Of a stretch of 64,000 nucleotides of DNA, positions 15,312-25,224 are shown piece after piece. The notes beneath the pieces were generated by a model, which worked only from the letters and a program-made list of their open reading frames with translations, made no database searches and was not told the DNA's origin. Position 1 is the stretch's first letter, and every line of letters begins with the position of its first letter. This DNA comes from Sinisalibacter aestuarii (GTDB lineage Bacteria > Pseudomonadota > Alphaproteobacteria > Rhodobacterales > Rhodobacteraceae). Location: assembly GCF_027923545.1 (NCBI RefSeq), contig NZ_BROH01000007.1, positions 62,001 to 126,000 of the forward strand, read 5' to 3'. The position numbers and the translations under genes were made by a program.

Positions 15312-16862
15312 ATGGCCCGGCCCGATCCCATCACCCGGTTTGCCCGCTGCGAGCGCGGCGGCGTGCTCGCCTTCTGGGGCGTCATGCTGGCGGTGATGCT
15401 CGGACTGGTGGCGATGTCGTTCGATTTCGGGCGGGTGCAGATCACCCAGAGCGAGCTGCAGGCCTATGCCGACCATGTGGCGCTGGCGGCGGCGGGCGAG
15501 CTTGACGGGCTGCCCGACGCGCTCAGCCGCGCCACCGAGGCCGCCGAGGCCACGATTTCCGACAGCCAGACCTTCGGCAGCGGCGACACGCTGCTCTCGG
15601 GCGAGACCGATTACACGCTCACCTTTCTGTCGGCGTTGCCCGCGAGCGACGCCACCGCGATCACGGCAACCACGACCAATCCGGCGGCGGCGGTTTATGC
15701 CCGCGTCGAGGTGACGGCGCAGACGGTAGAGCTGGTCTTTGGCCGCGCCTTTGCCGCCCTCAGCGGCACGCCGGCGATGGCCAACGTGGTCGGCGCCACC
15801 GCCGTGGCCGGGTTCACCTCCTATGCCTGCGATGTGACGCCGATGATGTTCTGCCTGCCGCCGGGCTGGAACCCGGATGCGCATGTGGGCGATCTGATCC
15901 AGCTGCGCGCGGGCGGGAACGGGGCGGCCTGGACGCCGGGGGCCTTCGGCTGGCTCGACCCGTCGAAGGTGCTGGTCGACGCGACCGGCCCCTGCGCCGG
16001 CAAGACCGGCTCCCATCTCGACCGCTGCCTGATCGGCGCGGCGGGGCCGATCACCCAATGCTTCAGCTATCACGGGGTCGATATCGAGCCGGGGCAGAAA
16101 ACCGGCAGCCTGGAGGCCGCGATCAACACCCGCTTCGATCTGTTCAACGCCACCATGAACGGCGAGAAGAACGATCCCGCCTATGCGCCCGCGCCGAACG
16201 TGATCAAGGGCATCGTGCCCAAAGGCAAGAACGCCGCCTGCATCGGCAACAACGAGGCGGTGTCGCCCAACACCATCGGCCTGCCGCGCGACGATTGCTT
16301 CGGTGCCACGAATACCTGCAACAATCTGAATGGCGGCCTCGGCCCGCGCTTTGGCGACGGCGACTGGGACCGCGATCGGTATTTCGAGACCAATTACGCG
16401 CCCTTCGACGGCACCGTGCCGGTGGCGATCCAGTCCTGGCTGGACGATAACGCCGCCGATGCGGATGCGCCGACGCGCTATGAGGTCTATCGCGCCGAGA
16501 TCGCCATGTCGGGCGACATTCTCACCGGCGATGGGGATGGCGATGGCCATGACGGCAACCCGATTGCCGAGACGGGCCGCCCGATCTGCAATACCCAGAC
16601 CAACCCGGTGGTGGACCATACCCGCCGGGTGATCCTTGCCGCCGGCATCAATTGCGGCGCGCCCAACAATATCAGCGGCGCGGCCAGTGGCATCCCGGTG
16701 GAGAACTACGTGAAGATCTTTCTTACCGAACCCGCCAGCAATGACGGCACCGGCAACACGTTTTCGATCTGGGGCGAGGTCATCGGCACCGCCGGTGGCG
16801 ATGGCTCCGGCGCGATCGACGATGTGGGCATCTTCCGCGATGTGGTCCAGCTTTACAGGTGA
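15312..16862 (+). CDS. tadG: TadG-like pilus assembly protein
   Basis: A 516-residue protein with a TadG-type N-terminus: basic leader, then GVLAFWGVMLAVMLGLVAMSFDFGR (read in two parts around residues 17-41) followed by ITQSELQAYADHVALAAAGE. The N-terminal helix would be membrane-embedded and the remainder periplasmic or surface exposed. Residues ~220-400 are cysteine-containing and rich in N, G and D. An Asp-rich loop GDGDGDGHDGN at about 404-414 looks like a calcium site. TadG proteins are pilus-associated minor components. It begins 12 bp after cpaB and is followed by two TadE-like genes. Confidence 0.85.
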   Translation: MARPDPITRFARCERGGVLAFWGVMLAVMLGLVAMSFDFGRVQITQSELQAYADHVALAAAGELDGLPDALSRATEAAEATISDSQTFGSGDTLLSGETDYTLTFLSALPASDATAITATTTNPAAAVYARVEVTAQTVELVFGRAFAALSGTPAMANVVGATAVAGFTSYACDVTPMMFCLPPGWNPDAHVGDLIQLRAGGNGAAWTPGAFGWLDPSKVLVDATGPCAGKTGSHLDRCLIGAAGPITQCFSYHGVDIEPGQKTGSLEAAINTRFDLFNATMNGEKNDPAYAPAPNVIKGIVPKGKNAACIGNNEAVSPNTIGLPRDDCFGATNTCNNLNGGLGPRFGDGDWDRDRYFETNYAPFDGTVPVAIQSWLDDNAADADAPTRYEVYRAEIAMSGDILTGDGDGDGHDGNPIAETGRPICNTQTNPVVDHTRRVILAAGINCGAPNNISGAASGIPVENYVKIFLTEPASNDGTGNTFSIWGEVIGTAGGDGSGAIDDVGIFRDVVQLYR

Positions 16863-16865
16863 GGC

Positions 16866-17363
16866 ATGGGGGTGAAGGGCACACATATCGCCACGCATTT
16901 CCGCCGCGACGAGCGCGGCGCGGCCCTGGTGGAATTCGCCATCGCCCTGCCGCTGGTGCTGGTGGTGTTTGCCACGATTGTCGAGGGCAGCCGGTTGTTC
17001 TGGTCCTATCAGGCCACCGTGGCCGGGGTGCGCGACGCGGCGCGCTACGTCGCCCGCGTGGCCGCCACCGACAGTTGCAGCCCGGAGGCGAGCTTTGCCG
17101 GCTACAAGGAGGATGTCGAACTCATCGTGCGCAACGCGATGGCGCAGAACAGCCTGTTTCCCAGCGGCGTGCTCGTGTCGGATGTCGAACCCGAGCTTGT
17201 GTGCGTCGATGGCGATTTCCGCATCTCGCCCGCGCCGGTGGCGCAGGTGACGGCGACGCTGGCGGTGACCTTCCCGTTTGCCGGGGTCTTTGCTCTCGTC
17301 GGCTCCAGCCTCGGCTCGATCACCACCACGGTCACCGACCAGAGCCGGGTGTTCGGATCATGA
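16866..17363 (+). CDS. tadE: TadE-like pseudopilin
   Basis: A 165-residue pseudopilin-like protein with the TadE signature DERGAALVEFAIALPLVLVV (residues 15-34); the pre-pilin peptidase site is RG|AALVEF with Glu at position 5. A C-terminal periplasmic domain contains two cysteines. Minor pilins of this kind are processed like Flp and are needed for pilus biogenesis. It starts 3 bp after tadG and overlaps tadF by 4 bp (ATGA). Confidence 0.9.
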   Translation: MGVKGTHIATHFRRDERGAALVEFAIALPLVLVVFATIVEGSRLFWSYQATVAGVRDAARYVARVAATDSCSPEASFAGYKEDVELIVRNAMAQNSLFPSGVLVSDVEPELVCVDGDFRISPAPVAQVTATLAVTFPFAGVFALVGSSLGSITTTVTDQSRVFGS

Positions 17364-18007
17364 CCGGGCGCGGGCATATCCTGCGCCGTTTCGGGCGCGA
17401 CGAGGCGGGCTCGACGCTGGTCGAATACGGGCTGGCGCTGGCGCTCCTGCTGCTCATCACCTTCGCGATGATTGATTTCGGGCGGCTCGCCTTTCACTAC
17501 GTCGCGGCGGAAAAGGCCGTGGAGGCAGCGGCGCGGATTGCGGCGGTGCGCCCGCCTGCCTGCGCCGGCGTGCCTACGATCCACCGGCGCGGGCCGGTGG
17601 ACGAGGGCGCGGTGCCGCCGCGCTTCGGCACGTCTTGCGGCGCGGGCGCGGGGATCTGCTTTGATCCCGGCGCGATCACCTGCACCGCCGTTGCCGGCAA
17701 CCCGACCGCCGATGAGGTCTGGGCGGTGATCCGGGGCACCCTGCCCACGGATGCGACGATCTCCAACGTCGCCTTCCGCTACGATTACGACGCCAAGCTC
17801 GGCTTTCTCGGCGGCCCCTATGTGCCGGTGGTCACCGTGCAGCTGCAGGCGCTTGACTTCACCTTCGTCTCGCCGCTCAGCCAGCTTGCCGCGCTCGCGG
17901 TGGGCGGGGCGACGGACGAAACCGACGCTCTCGGCGGCACCGTTCCCTTCCCCGCGCTCAGCGCTTCGCTGCCCGGCGAGGATCTCGCCCAGGGAGGCAG
18001 CGGATGA
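17360..18007 (+). CDS. TadF/TadE-like pseudopilin
   Basis: A 215-residue second pseudopilin with the cleavage/helix motif DEAGSTLVEYGLALALLLLI (residues 14-33), then IDFGRLAFHYVAAEKAVEAA typical of TadE/F proteins, and a cysteine-bearing periplasmic domain of about 130 residues. Start in the ATGA overlap with tadE. It probably forms a heteromeric minor-pilin complex with TadE. The exact TadE versus TadF label is uncertain because the two families are similar. Confidence 0.85.
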   Translation: MTGRGHILRRFGRDEAGSTLVEYGLALALLLLITFAMIDFGRLAFHYVAAEKAVEAAARIAAVRPPACAGVPTIHRRGPVDEGAVPPRFGTSCGAGAGICFDPGAITCTAVAGNPTADEVWAVIRGTLPTDATISNVAFRYDYDAKLGFLGGPYVPVVTVQLQALDFTFVSPLSQLAALAVGGATDETDALGGTVPFPALSASLPGEDLAQGGSG

Positions 18008-18030
18008 CACGCATCACCAAGGAGACGAAC

Positions 18031-19239
18031 ATGGCACAGGACAAGCCTTCGATCATCCTGATCTCTGACGACACCGCGATCAACGACGCCGTGCGCGGCG
18101 CGCTCCTGCCGGGCGACGATATCGGGATCGAGGTGCAGGCCACCACGCTGACGGCGGTGAACGGCAAGGCGGTGAAGCTGGCCGAGGAGCACGACCTGAT
18201 CGTCTTCCGCCTCAACCCGCAGACCGACCGGGCGGCGGTGCAGGAGCTGCGCGAGAAATCCGGCGGCAAGGGCACGCTGCTGGCGCTCAGCGACGCACCG
18301 ATTTCGCTGGCCGAGGCGCGTGAGCTGAAGAAGGCGGGGATCGACGAGATCCTGCCCTTCCCGATCCCGTCCTCCGATCTGCGCGACCAGCTGCTGGAGC
18401 TGTCGGGCCGCCCGCTGCAATTGCCCGCGCTGATCGACCGTTCGGCCACGCGGCCCGGCAAGGTGATCGCCGTGGCCCCGGTGCGCGGCGGCATCGGCGC
18501 TTCGACCGTGGCGATCAACCTTGCCGACCAGCTTCAGGGCAAGACCGGGATGCTGCGCAAGGCGGCGCAGCACCGGGTGGCGCTTGTCGATCTCGATATC
18601 CAGTTCGGCACCGTCGCGAGCGCGCTCGATCTCGACCCGTCCGACGTGTTCTACCGCATGGCGACCGAGACGATCGTGCCCGACCGCACCTTTCTGGCCC
18701 AGTCGCTGCAATCGCATGACTCTGGCCTGACCGTGCTCGCCGCGCCCGATAAATTCGTGCCGCTCGACGCCATCGAGCCGCGCCAGATCGACGCCGTGAT
18801 CGGCCATCTGCAGCGCGAGTTCGATTACGTGGTGGTCGATCTGCCGCGCACGCTGGTGGAGTGGATCGGGCCGGTGCTCACCCGTTGCGCCCGGCTGATG
18901 CTGGTGACCGACACCACCGTGCCCGCGATCCGCCAGGCCCGCCGACTGATCGACTTCTACGGCGAGGACCGCTTCGATCTGCCGGTGGAGATGGTCGTGA
19001 ACCACGAGAAAAAGCCGGTGCTGCCCGCCAGCCATCACAGCGAGGCGGCCAAGGTGCTGGAGCGCCCGCTCAAATACTGGCTGCCCGACGATCCGCGCCG
19101 CGCCCGCGCCGCGCTCGACCGGGGCGAACTGCTCTCGCAGCATTCACACGGCGCGCTTTCGGGCGCCCTGCGCCGCATGGCGCGCAACCTGCTCACCGAA
19201 ACCACCGCCACGGCCGAGGCCCGGCCTGCCTCTTCCTGA
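18031..19239 (+). CDS. cpaE: CpaE/TadZ-like ATPase (pilus localisation)
   Basis: A 402-residue protein: N-terminal receiver-like domain (about residues 7-125) without a clear phospho-acceptor, and a C-terminal ParA/MinD-type ATPase domain. The deviant Walker A reads RGGIGAST at 152-159; the signature lysines of true ParA proteins are absent, as in many CpaE/TadZ proteins. VDLDIQFGTVAS is the Walker A-prime/switch region and DYVVVDLPRTL is Walker B. CpaE directs the Tad machine to a cell pole or site. ATG 18031 has AAGGAG upstream; an ATG at 18004 overlapping the previous gene is less likely. Confidence 0.88.
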   Translation: MAQDKPSIILISDDTAINDAVRGALLPGDDIGIEVQATTLTAVNGKAVKLAEEHDLIVFRLNPQTDRAAVQELREKSGGKGTLLALSDAPISLAEARELKKAGIDEILPFPIPSSDLRDQLLELSGRPLQLPALIDRSATRPGKVIAVAPVRGGIGASTVAINLADQLQGKTGMLRKAAQHRVALVDLDIQFGTVASALDLDPSDVFYRMATETIVPDRTFLAQSLQSHDSGLTVLAAPDKFVPLDAIEPRQIDAVIGHLQREFDYVVVDLPRTLVEWIGPVLTRCARLMLVTDTTVPAIRQARRLIDFYGEDRFDLPVEMVVNHEKKPVLPASHHSEAAKVLERPLKYWLPDDPRRARAALDRGELLSQHSHGALSGALRRMARNLLTETTATAEARPASS

Positions 19240-19252
19240 AAGGATGCCTGAC

Positions 19253-20665
<1,413 letters not shown>

Positions 20666-20668
20666 GCG

Positions 20669-21640
20669 ATGCTTCAGGCAACCACATCCGAAGCGGCGAC
20701 CTATGCGGTCTATGGCGGGGCCTTTCTCGGTATCCTGATCGCCTTTACCGGCATCGCCCAGCTTCTGCGCCGGGGCGAGAACCGCAGCGAGGCGCGCAGC
20801 CGCCGGATGCGGATGATCGCCGAGGGTGCGGCGGCGGAAGAGATCCTCGCGCTGCTCAAACCGGCCCCGGCGGAGGGCGGGTTGTCGCGCCTGCCGCTGC
20901 TGTCGGGCCTGCCGGCGATGCTGGCGCAGGCGGGGCTGATCATGTCGCCCGCGCGCTTCCTCACGCTCTCGCTGATCGCTGCTGCGGTGATCTTCCTCGT
21001 TGCCGCCGCTTTTCTGCCCGCGCTCACCGCGCTTGCGGCGGCGCTGGCGCTGGGGCTTGGTCTGCCGCTCCTCGTCGTGAAATCGCGCCGCGATGCGCGG
21101 ATCGAAAAGCTGGTGCGCCAGCTTCCCGACGCGCTGGAACTGATGGCGCGCGCCCTCAAGGTGGGGCATCCGCTCAACACCTCAATCGGCACCGTCGCCG
21201 CCGAGATGCCCGACCCGATCGGCACCGAGTTCGGCCTGATCTTCGACCAGGTGAGCTTTGGCGACGATCTGAGCGATGCGTTCCAGGAATTCGCCGACCG
21301 GGTGGCGATCGAGGATGTGCGATATCTCGCGGCCTCAATCGCGATCCAGCATGGCACCGGCGGCGATCTGGCGCGGGTTGTGTCGATCCTCGCCAAAGTT
21401 ATCCGTGACCGGCTGACGATGCGCCGGCGGATCAAGGCGGTGTCTTCCGAGGGGCGGCTGACGGGGATCTTTCTGTCGCTGCTGCCGCTGGCGATCTTCG
21501 GCTTCACCACGATCACCTCGCCCGACTATTACGGCGGCGTCCGGAGCGATCCGATGTTTCTGCCGATGCTGGGGGCGATCCTGACTTTCACGCTCGCGAA
21601 TTTCCTCGTGCTGAGGAAGCTCGTGAACTTCCGGTTCTGA
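20669..21640 (+). CDS. tadB: TadB, type II secretion F-family inner-membrane protein
   Basis: A 323-residue polytopic protein with a T2SSF domain: one N-terminal helix (about residues 9-30), a pair of central helices (about 90-130), a cytoplasmic F domain ([23 protein letters not shown]) and two C-terminal helices. TadB pairs with TadC to form the platform with which the CpaF ATPase works. It starts 3 bp after cpaF. Confidence 0.93.
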   Translation: MLQATTSEAATYAVYGGAFLGILIAFTGIAQLLRRGENRSEARSRRMRMIAEGAAAEEILALLKPAPAEGGLSRLPLLSGLPAMLAQAGLIMSPARFLTLSLIAAAVIFLVAAAFLPALTALAAALALGLGLPLLVVKSRRDARIEKLVRQLPDALELMARALKVGHPLNTSIGTVAAEMPDPIGTEFGLIFDQVSFGDDLSDAFQEFADRVAIEDVRYLAASIAIQHGTGGDLARVVSILAKVIRDRLTMRRRIKAVSSEGRLTGIFLSLLPLAIFGFTTITSPDYYGGVRSDPMFLPMLGAILTFTLANFLVLRKLVNFRF

Positions 21641-21650
21641 GGAGGCGGAG

Positions 21651-22652
21651 ATGGACGGTTTTCTGACCACGCTCGCAACCCGCTACGGCGTCGAACCCGA
21701 ATTGCTGATCCTTGGCGGGATCGGCCTTGGCGCGGCGCTCCTGTTCTATGCGCTCGCCGCCGCTTTCGGCCAGCGCAACCCCGCTGCCGTGCGGCTGGCC
21801 CAGACGCGGATGGGCAAGACCAGTGCGCGTTTCGAGAAGGGTCTGCTGCGCGATACCGTCGACACGCCGAAGGGGCTGCTCAAGGTGGCGCTGCCCAGCA
21901 ACGACAAGGACCGGCTGAAGATCGAAGAAAAATTCCTGCGGGCCGGGATCACCAATCCGCACGCGCTGCGCAATTACACGCTGCTGCGCATCGTCATCGG
22001 CATGCTGGTGCCGCTGCTCTTCATCGCGCTGGTGATGCTGGCGCGGATGCCGGGCACGCCGCTGCCCGACATGCTGGCCGACCGCTTCGCCGGGCTGAAC
22101 CGGATGGCGATCATCCGCACGGTCGTGATCTTCGTCGCCGCGGGCTATTATCTGCCCTCGGTCTGGCTCGACAGCCGGGTGCGCGAGCGCCAGCTCAGGA
22201 TATCGGAGAGCTTTCCCAACGCGCTCGATCTGATGCAGGTGGCGATCGAGGCGGGGTTGGGCTTCGATGCGGCGATGACACGGGTGGCCAACGAACTGGC
22301 CCAGGCTTCGCCCGATATCGCCTTCGAGTTCCTCGCCGCCCAGCACCAGATCAGCGCCGGCCGACCGCGCGAACAGGCGTTGCAGGAAATGGCCCGGCGC
22401 ACCGGCGTGGATACCGTGCGCTCCTTCGCCACGGTGGTGCAGCAATCCATGACATTCGGCACCAGCATGTCGGACGCGCTTACCACCTATGCCCGCGAAA
22501 TGCGCCTTGCGCGTGAATTGAAGGCGCAGGAAATGGCCAACAAACTGCCGGTGAAGATGTCGGCGGTGCTGGCCTCGCTGATGCTGCCCGCGCTGATTCT
22601 CGTCACCATCGGGCCGGTCTTGATTCGCTATATCCGCATGGTCTCCGGCTGA
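21651..22652 (+). CDS. tadC: TadC, type II secretion F-family inner-membrane protein
   Basis: A 333-residue paralogue of TadB with the same T2SSF layout: an N-terminal helix, two central helices (about 115-165), the F domain (SFPNALDLMQVAIEAGLGFDA) and a C-terminal helix ending in IGPVLIRYIRMVSG. It forms the inner-membrane platform with TadB. GGAGG lies just upstream. It is the last gene of the main tad operon; the next gene has its own promoter. Confidence 0.93.
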   Translation: MDGFLTTLATRYGVEPELLILGGIGLGAALLFYALAAAFGQRNPAAVRLAQTRMGKTSARFEKGLLRDTVDTPKGLLKVALPSNDKDRLKIEEKFLRAGITNPHALRNYTLLRIVIGMLVPLLFIALVMLARMPGTPLPDMLADRFAGLNRMAIIRTVVIFVAAGYYLPSVWLDSRVRERQLRISESFPNALDLMQVAIEAGLGFDAAMTRVANELAQASPDIAFEFLAAQHQISAGRPREQALQEMARRTGVDTVRSFATVVQQSMTFGTSMSDALTTYAREMRLARELKAQEMANKLPVKMSAVLASLMLPALILVTIGPVLIRYIRMVSG

Positions 22653-22804
22653 GCCCGGTTTGCATTTGGCAACAATGCCTGAACCGTGCTGCGGAGTGTT
22701 CGATTTCTGTCACCGGTTACCATGATTGAAACCCCTCTACCGATCTGTTTTTTCGGAGCTTTTCCCGAAACCCCAATGAAACATGGCGAAACTGCGGCAA
22801 AAAA

Positions 22805-22833
22805 TTGACAGCTCGGGGGCCGGCTTTTAACCT
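22805..22833 (+). promoter_or_regulatory. predicted sigma70 promoter of the luxR-tadV unit
   Basis: A perfect consensus TTGACA (22805-22810), 17-bp spacer, and TAACCT (22828-22833) as -10. Transcription would start near 22840, leaving a leader of about 70 bases before the LuxR start. The flanking sequence is AT-rich compared with the rest of the window. This separates the regulator/peptidase unit from the upstream tad operon. Confidence 0.65.
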
Positions 22834-22907
22834 TTAGTCATAGGGGTATTACTTTTCATTATTCGCCCGTGTTTGGTTTTGGGCCTGTGGATTGCGGGGT
22901 AGAGGGG

Positions 22908-23801
22908 ATGTCGAGAGGGGTAACGCCTGGTGACGTGAGTCATCAGGGCGATCTGGACAATTTGAGTACGATTGAGGCAGTCGCCGTCTGGTGCCAGGCG
23001 GTCCAGGCGGCGATGCCATTGCCTGAAGCGCTGCGCAAATTCGCAGACAGGTTCGGTTCCGATCTGATCGCGGTGACGCGGGTGGATCACTCCGGCCCGG
23101 GGCGGGCGGCGCGGGGGGGCGCCGGAGATCGGGTCAGCCATGCGCGCATCGTCGCTTACGACCGGCGCGCAAACCTGTCTGAAGAGATTGGCGGCTTTCG
23201 CGTGTCTTACGCCGAGGCGGTCTGTGGCGAGTATCTCGCCACGTCGAAAGCCGGTTCGGTCTGGCACGCGCGCCGAGCGGATTTCGACCATGTGCTGCGG
23301 CTGCGCGCGCCGCTTTTGCAGCGCCGGCTGAACGAGACGGTGGTGGTGCCGCTGGAGCACCACGTCACCAGCAGCGATTATCTCGAAATGCATTTCGCCA
23401 ATGAGGTGGGGGCTTCGATGCTCGACCGGCTCGGCCTGGTCGCGCCGACGCTGTCGGAAAGCTGGAAGCGCCGCGCTTTCGGCATTCTGTCGAAAAACGT
23501 GCTTGCCGCCCGGCGCGGCATGGCCGGAGGGAAAGCCGAGGATTATGCTGCGCCGATCCTTGGCATTGGCAACGAGTACCGCCTCAGCCGCTCGGAATAC
23601 CGTGTCTGCCTGCTGCTGAGCCGGGGGCTGAACAATGACGGGTTGCTGGACGAGTTGTCGATCAGCCTGTCGACCCTGCGCACGCATCTGCGCAACATCT
23701 ACGCCAAGACCGGCGCAGGCTCGCAGGCCGAGCTGGTGCAGCGCCTGCTGGTGCCGGTTCTGGCCCCGCCGATCGGGGCAGGGGGGGTCCATGTCGCCTG
23801 A
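22908..23801 (+). CDS. LuxR-type HTH transcriptional regulator
   Basis: About 297 residues. The N-terminal ~220 residues have no motif I can assign; the C-terminal domain is a LuxR/GerE helix-turn-helix: LSRSEYRVCLLLSRGL, then LSISLSTLRTHLRNIYAKTGAGSQAELVQRLL, split around residues 228-280. There is no receiver signature. It may sense a ligand or signal with the N-terminal domain. The start is uncertain: ATG 22908 has AGAGGGG very close, while an in-frame GTG at 22869 would add 13 residues. It overlaps the prepilin peptidase gene by 11 bp, so it probably controls the tad locus (inference). Confidence 0.78.
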   Translation: MSRGVTPGDVSHQGDLDNLSTIEAVAVWCQAVQAAMPLPEALRKFADRFGSDLIAVTRVDHSGPGRAARGGAGDRVSHARIVAYDRRANLSEEIGGFRVSYAEAVCGEYLATSKAGSVWHARRADFDHVLRLRAPLLQRRLNETVVVPLEHHVTSSDYLEMHFANEVGASMLDRLGLVAPTLSESWKRRAFGILSKNVLAARRGMAGGKAEDYAAPILGIGNEYRLSRSEYRVCLLLSRGLNNDGLLDELSISLSTLRTHLRNIYAKTGAGSQAELVQRLLVPVLAPPIGAGGVHVA

Positions 23802-24261
23802 CATGCTGCCCCTCGTTCTCGCCGCGCCGCTGCTGGTGGCGATGGCGGTGAGCGATGTCAGGCATATGCGCATCCCGAATGCGCTGGTGCTGGCGATGCT
23901 AGCGCTCTTCGTCGTCACCGCGCCGTTCGCGCTGGCACCGGCGGAGATCGCTCTGCGCCTCGGCGTCGGGGCGCTGGTTTTTGCGCTGGGGCTTGCGGGT
24001 TTCGTGGCCGGAATGCTTGCGGGGGGCGATGTGAAAGGACTGGCGGCGCTCATGCTGTTCGTGCCGACCGGGGCGCTCGCCCCCTTCGCCTTCACCTTTT
24101 CCGCCGCCATGCTGGCGGGGATCGCACTCACCCTCGGACTGCGCCGCGCCATCGGCTCGCCGGGGTCACGCTATGTGAGCCTCGCGGTCGACAAGGGCTA
24201 TCCGATGGGCCTGTCGATCGCGCTGGCCGGGCTGTTGCTGCCGCTGACCGCCGGCCTCTAA
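23791..24261 (+). CDS. cpaA: prepilin peptidase CpaA/TadV (A24 family)
   Basis: A 156-residue integral-membrane aspartic peptidase without the methylase domain, the CpaA/TadV type. The two catalytic aspartates are visible: Asp22 in SDVRHMRIPN and Asp80 in the GGDVK motif (78-82). About five transmembrane segments. It cleaves the leader of Flp and of the TadE/F pseudopilins. Its ATG lies within the end of the luxR gene (11-bp overlap), giving translational coupling. Its stop overlaps the 3' end of the convergent export permease gene by 3 bp. Confidence 0.9.
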   Translation: MSPDMLPLVLAAPLLVAMAVSDVRHMRIPNALVLAMLALFVVTAPFALAPAEIALRLGVGALVFALGLAGFVAGMLAGGDVKGLAALMLFVPTGALAPFAFTFSAAMLAGIALTLGLRRAIGSPGSRYVSLAVDKGYPMGLSIALAGLLLPLTAGL

Positions 24262-25055
24262 CGCTCGTTCAGGATCACCCGGTGGTAGCGGTTGAGAAAC
24301 ACCAGCCCCAGGATCAGGCTGCCCAGAGCGACGCTGTAGACATAGACGGGTGAGACGAACGCGCCGTCATAGCTGGCGTAAACCGCCCGGCGCATCTCGC
24401 CGATCACATGGGCGAGCGGGTTGAACCATAGCAGCGCGCGCACCGGCTCGGGCATGTTCTCGAACAGGAAGAACACGCCCGAGATGATGAAGAACGGGCG
24501 GTTCACGATCACCCAGACCTGCTCCCAGACCGGAAACATCGACGACAGGAAGCAGTTGAGCGTGCCCACCCCGAGCGCCAGCAGGGCCGCCATCGCGACG
24601 GCGTTGACCAGCGCCGGGATGTTCAGGATCGGGGTGAGGCCGAAGATCTGGACGATCCCGGTCAGCACGATGACGAAGATCGACAGATGGGTGAGCACGC
24701 CGAGGATCCAGCGCGCGAAAAGCGCGTCGCTATAGGTGGCGGCGGGGTAGAACAGGAGCGGTTTGGAAAAGCGGATCGCCTGGCCGATCTTGGCGGAAAG
24801 CTGCGAATACATCATGAAGGGCAGATAGCCGGTGGCGTAGAACAGCGGAAAATTGCTGCCGAGCGCGGGCGAGGCGAAGGCGATGGAGAAGGCGACCGAC
24901 AGCACCGCCAGCGCCGCGACGGGTTCGAGCACCGCCCAGGCATAGCCGCCGGGCGAGCGCCCGTAGGTGGTGGCCATCTCGCGCAGCAGGAGCGCGGTGA
25001 TCGCGCGCAGCGTCGGAAAGCGCCGGGCCTTGACCGGGGAAAGGGTGCCGTCCAT
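24258..25055 (-). CDS. polysaccharide ABC-2 export permease (KpsM/Wzm type)
   Basis: A 265-residue inner-membrane permease with six hydrophobic helices and the ABC-2 type pattern (LLLREMATTYGRSPGGYAW at the N-terminus; LLWFNPLAHVIGEMRRAVY near residue 215). With the ATPase encoded at 26422-27108 it would export a capsule or O-polysaccharide precursor. ATG 25055 is preceded by AGGCAG. It is transcribed divergently from the KpsE-like gene although it normally sits in the same operon. A possible -35/-10 pair is at 25108-25136. Confidence 0.88.
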   Translation of the reverse strand: MDGTLSPVKARRFPTLRAITALLLREMATTYGRSPGGYAWAVLEPVAALAVLSVAFSIAFASPALGSNFPLFYATGYLPFMMYSQLSAKIGQAIRFSKPLLFYPAATYSDALFARWILGVLTHLSIFVIVLTGIVQIFGLTPILNIPALVNAVAMAALLALGVGTLNCFLSSMFPVWEQVWVIVNRPFFIISGVFFLFENMPEPVRALLWFNPLAHVIGEMRRAVYASYDGAFVSPVYVYSVALGSLILGLVFLNRYHRVILNER

Positions 25056-25107
25056 CTGCCTGCGACCTCGCATTGCGGCCCGGATGGGCCAAGAGCTCTT
25101 TACTCGT

Positions 25108-25136
25108 AATAAGCGCTGTGAAAATGTGAGAATCAA
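25108..25136 (-). promoter_or_regulatory. possible promoter of the export permease gene
   Basis: On the minus strand TTGATT (25131-25136), 17-base spacer, CTTATT (25108-25113). The -35 is good and the -10 weak. The surrounding 25056-25224 region is AT-rich and must also contain the promoter for the oppositely oriented KpsE-like gene. Confidence 0.35.
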
Positions 25137-25224
25137 CCAAAACGTGTTTTTACGCGGCATGTGTTGTGTGGGTCCGCCGGAAAAAGCGCTGCGCCCTCCG
25201 CCGCGAATTGGCAGGGGCCAGCGA

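Noticed and set aside
14115-16898. A 927-codon minus-strand open frame across cpaB and tadG
   Set aside because: His/Arg-rich composition typical of antisense frames; the plus-strand genes are clear tad family members.
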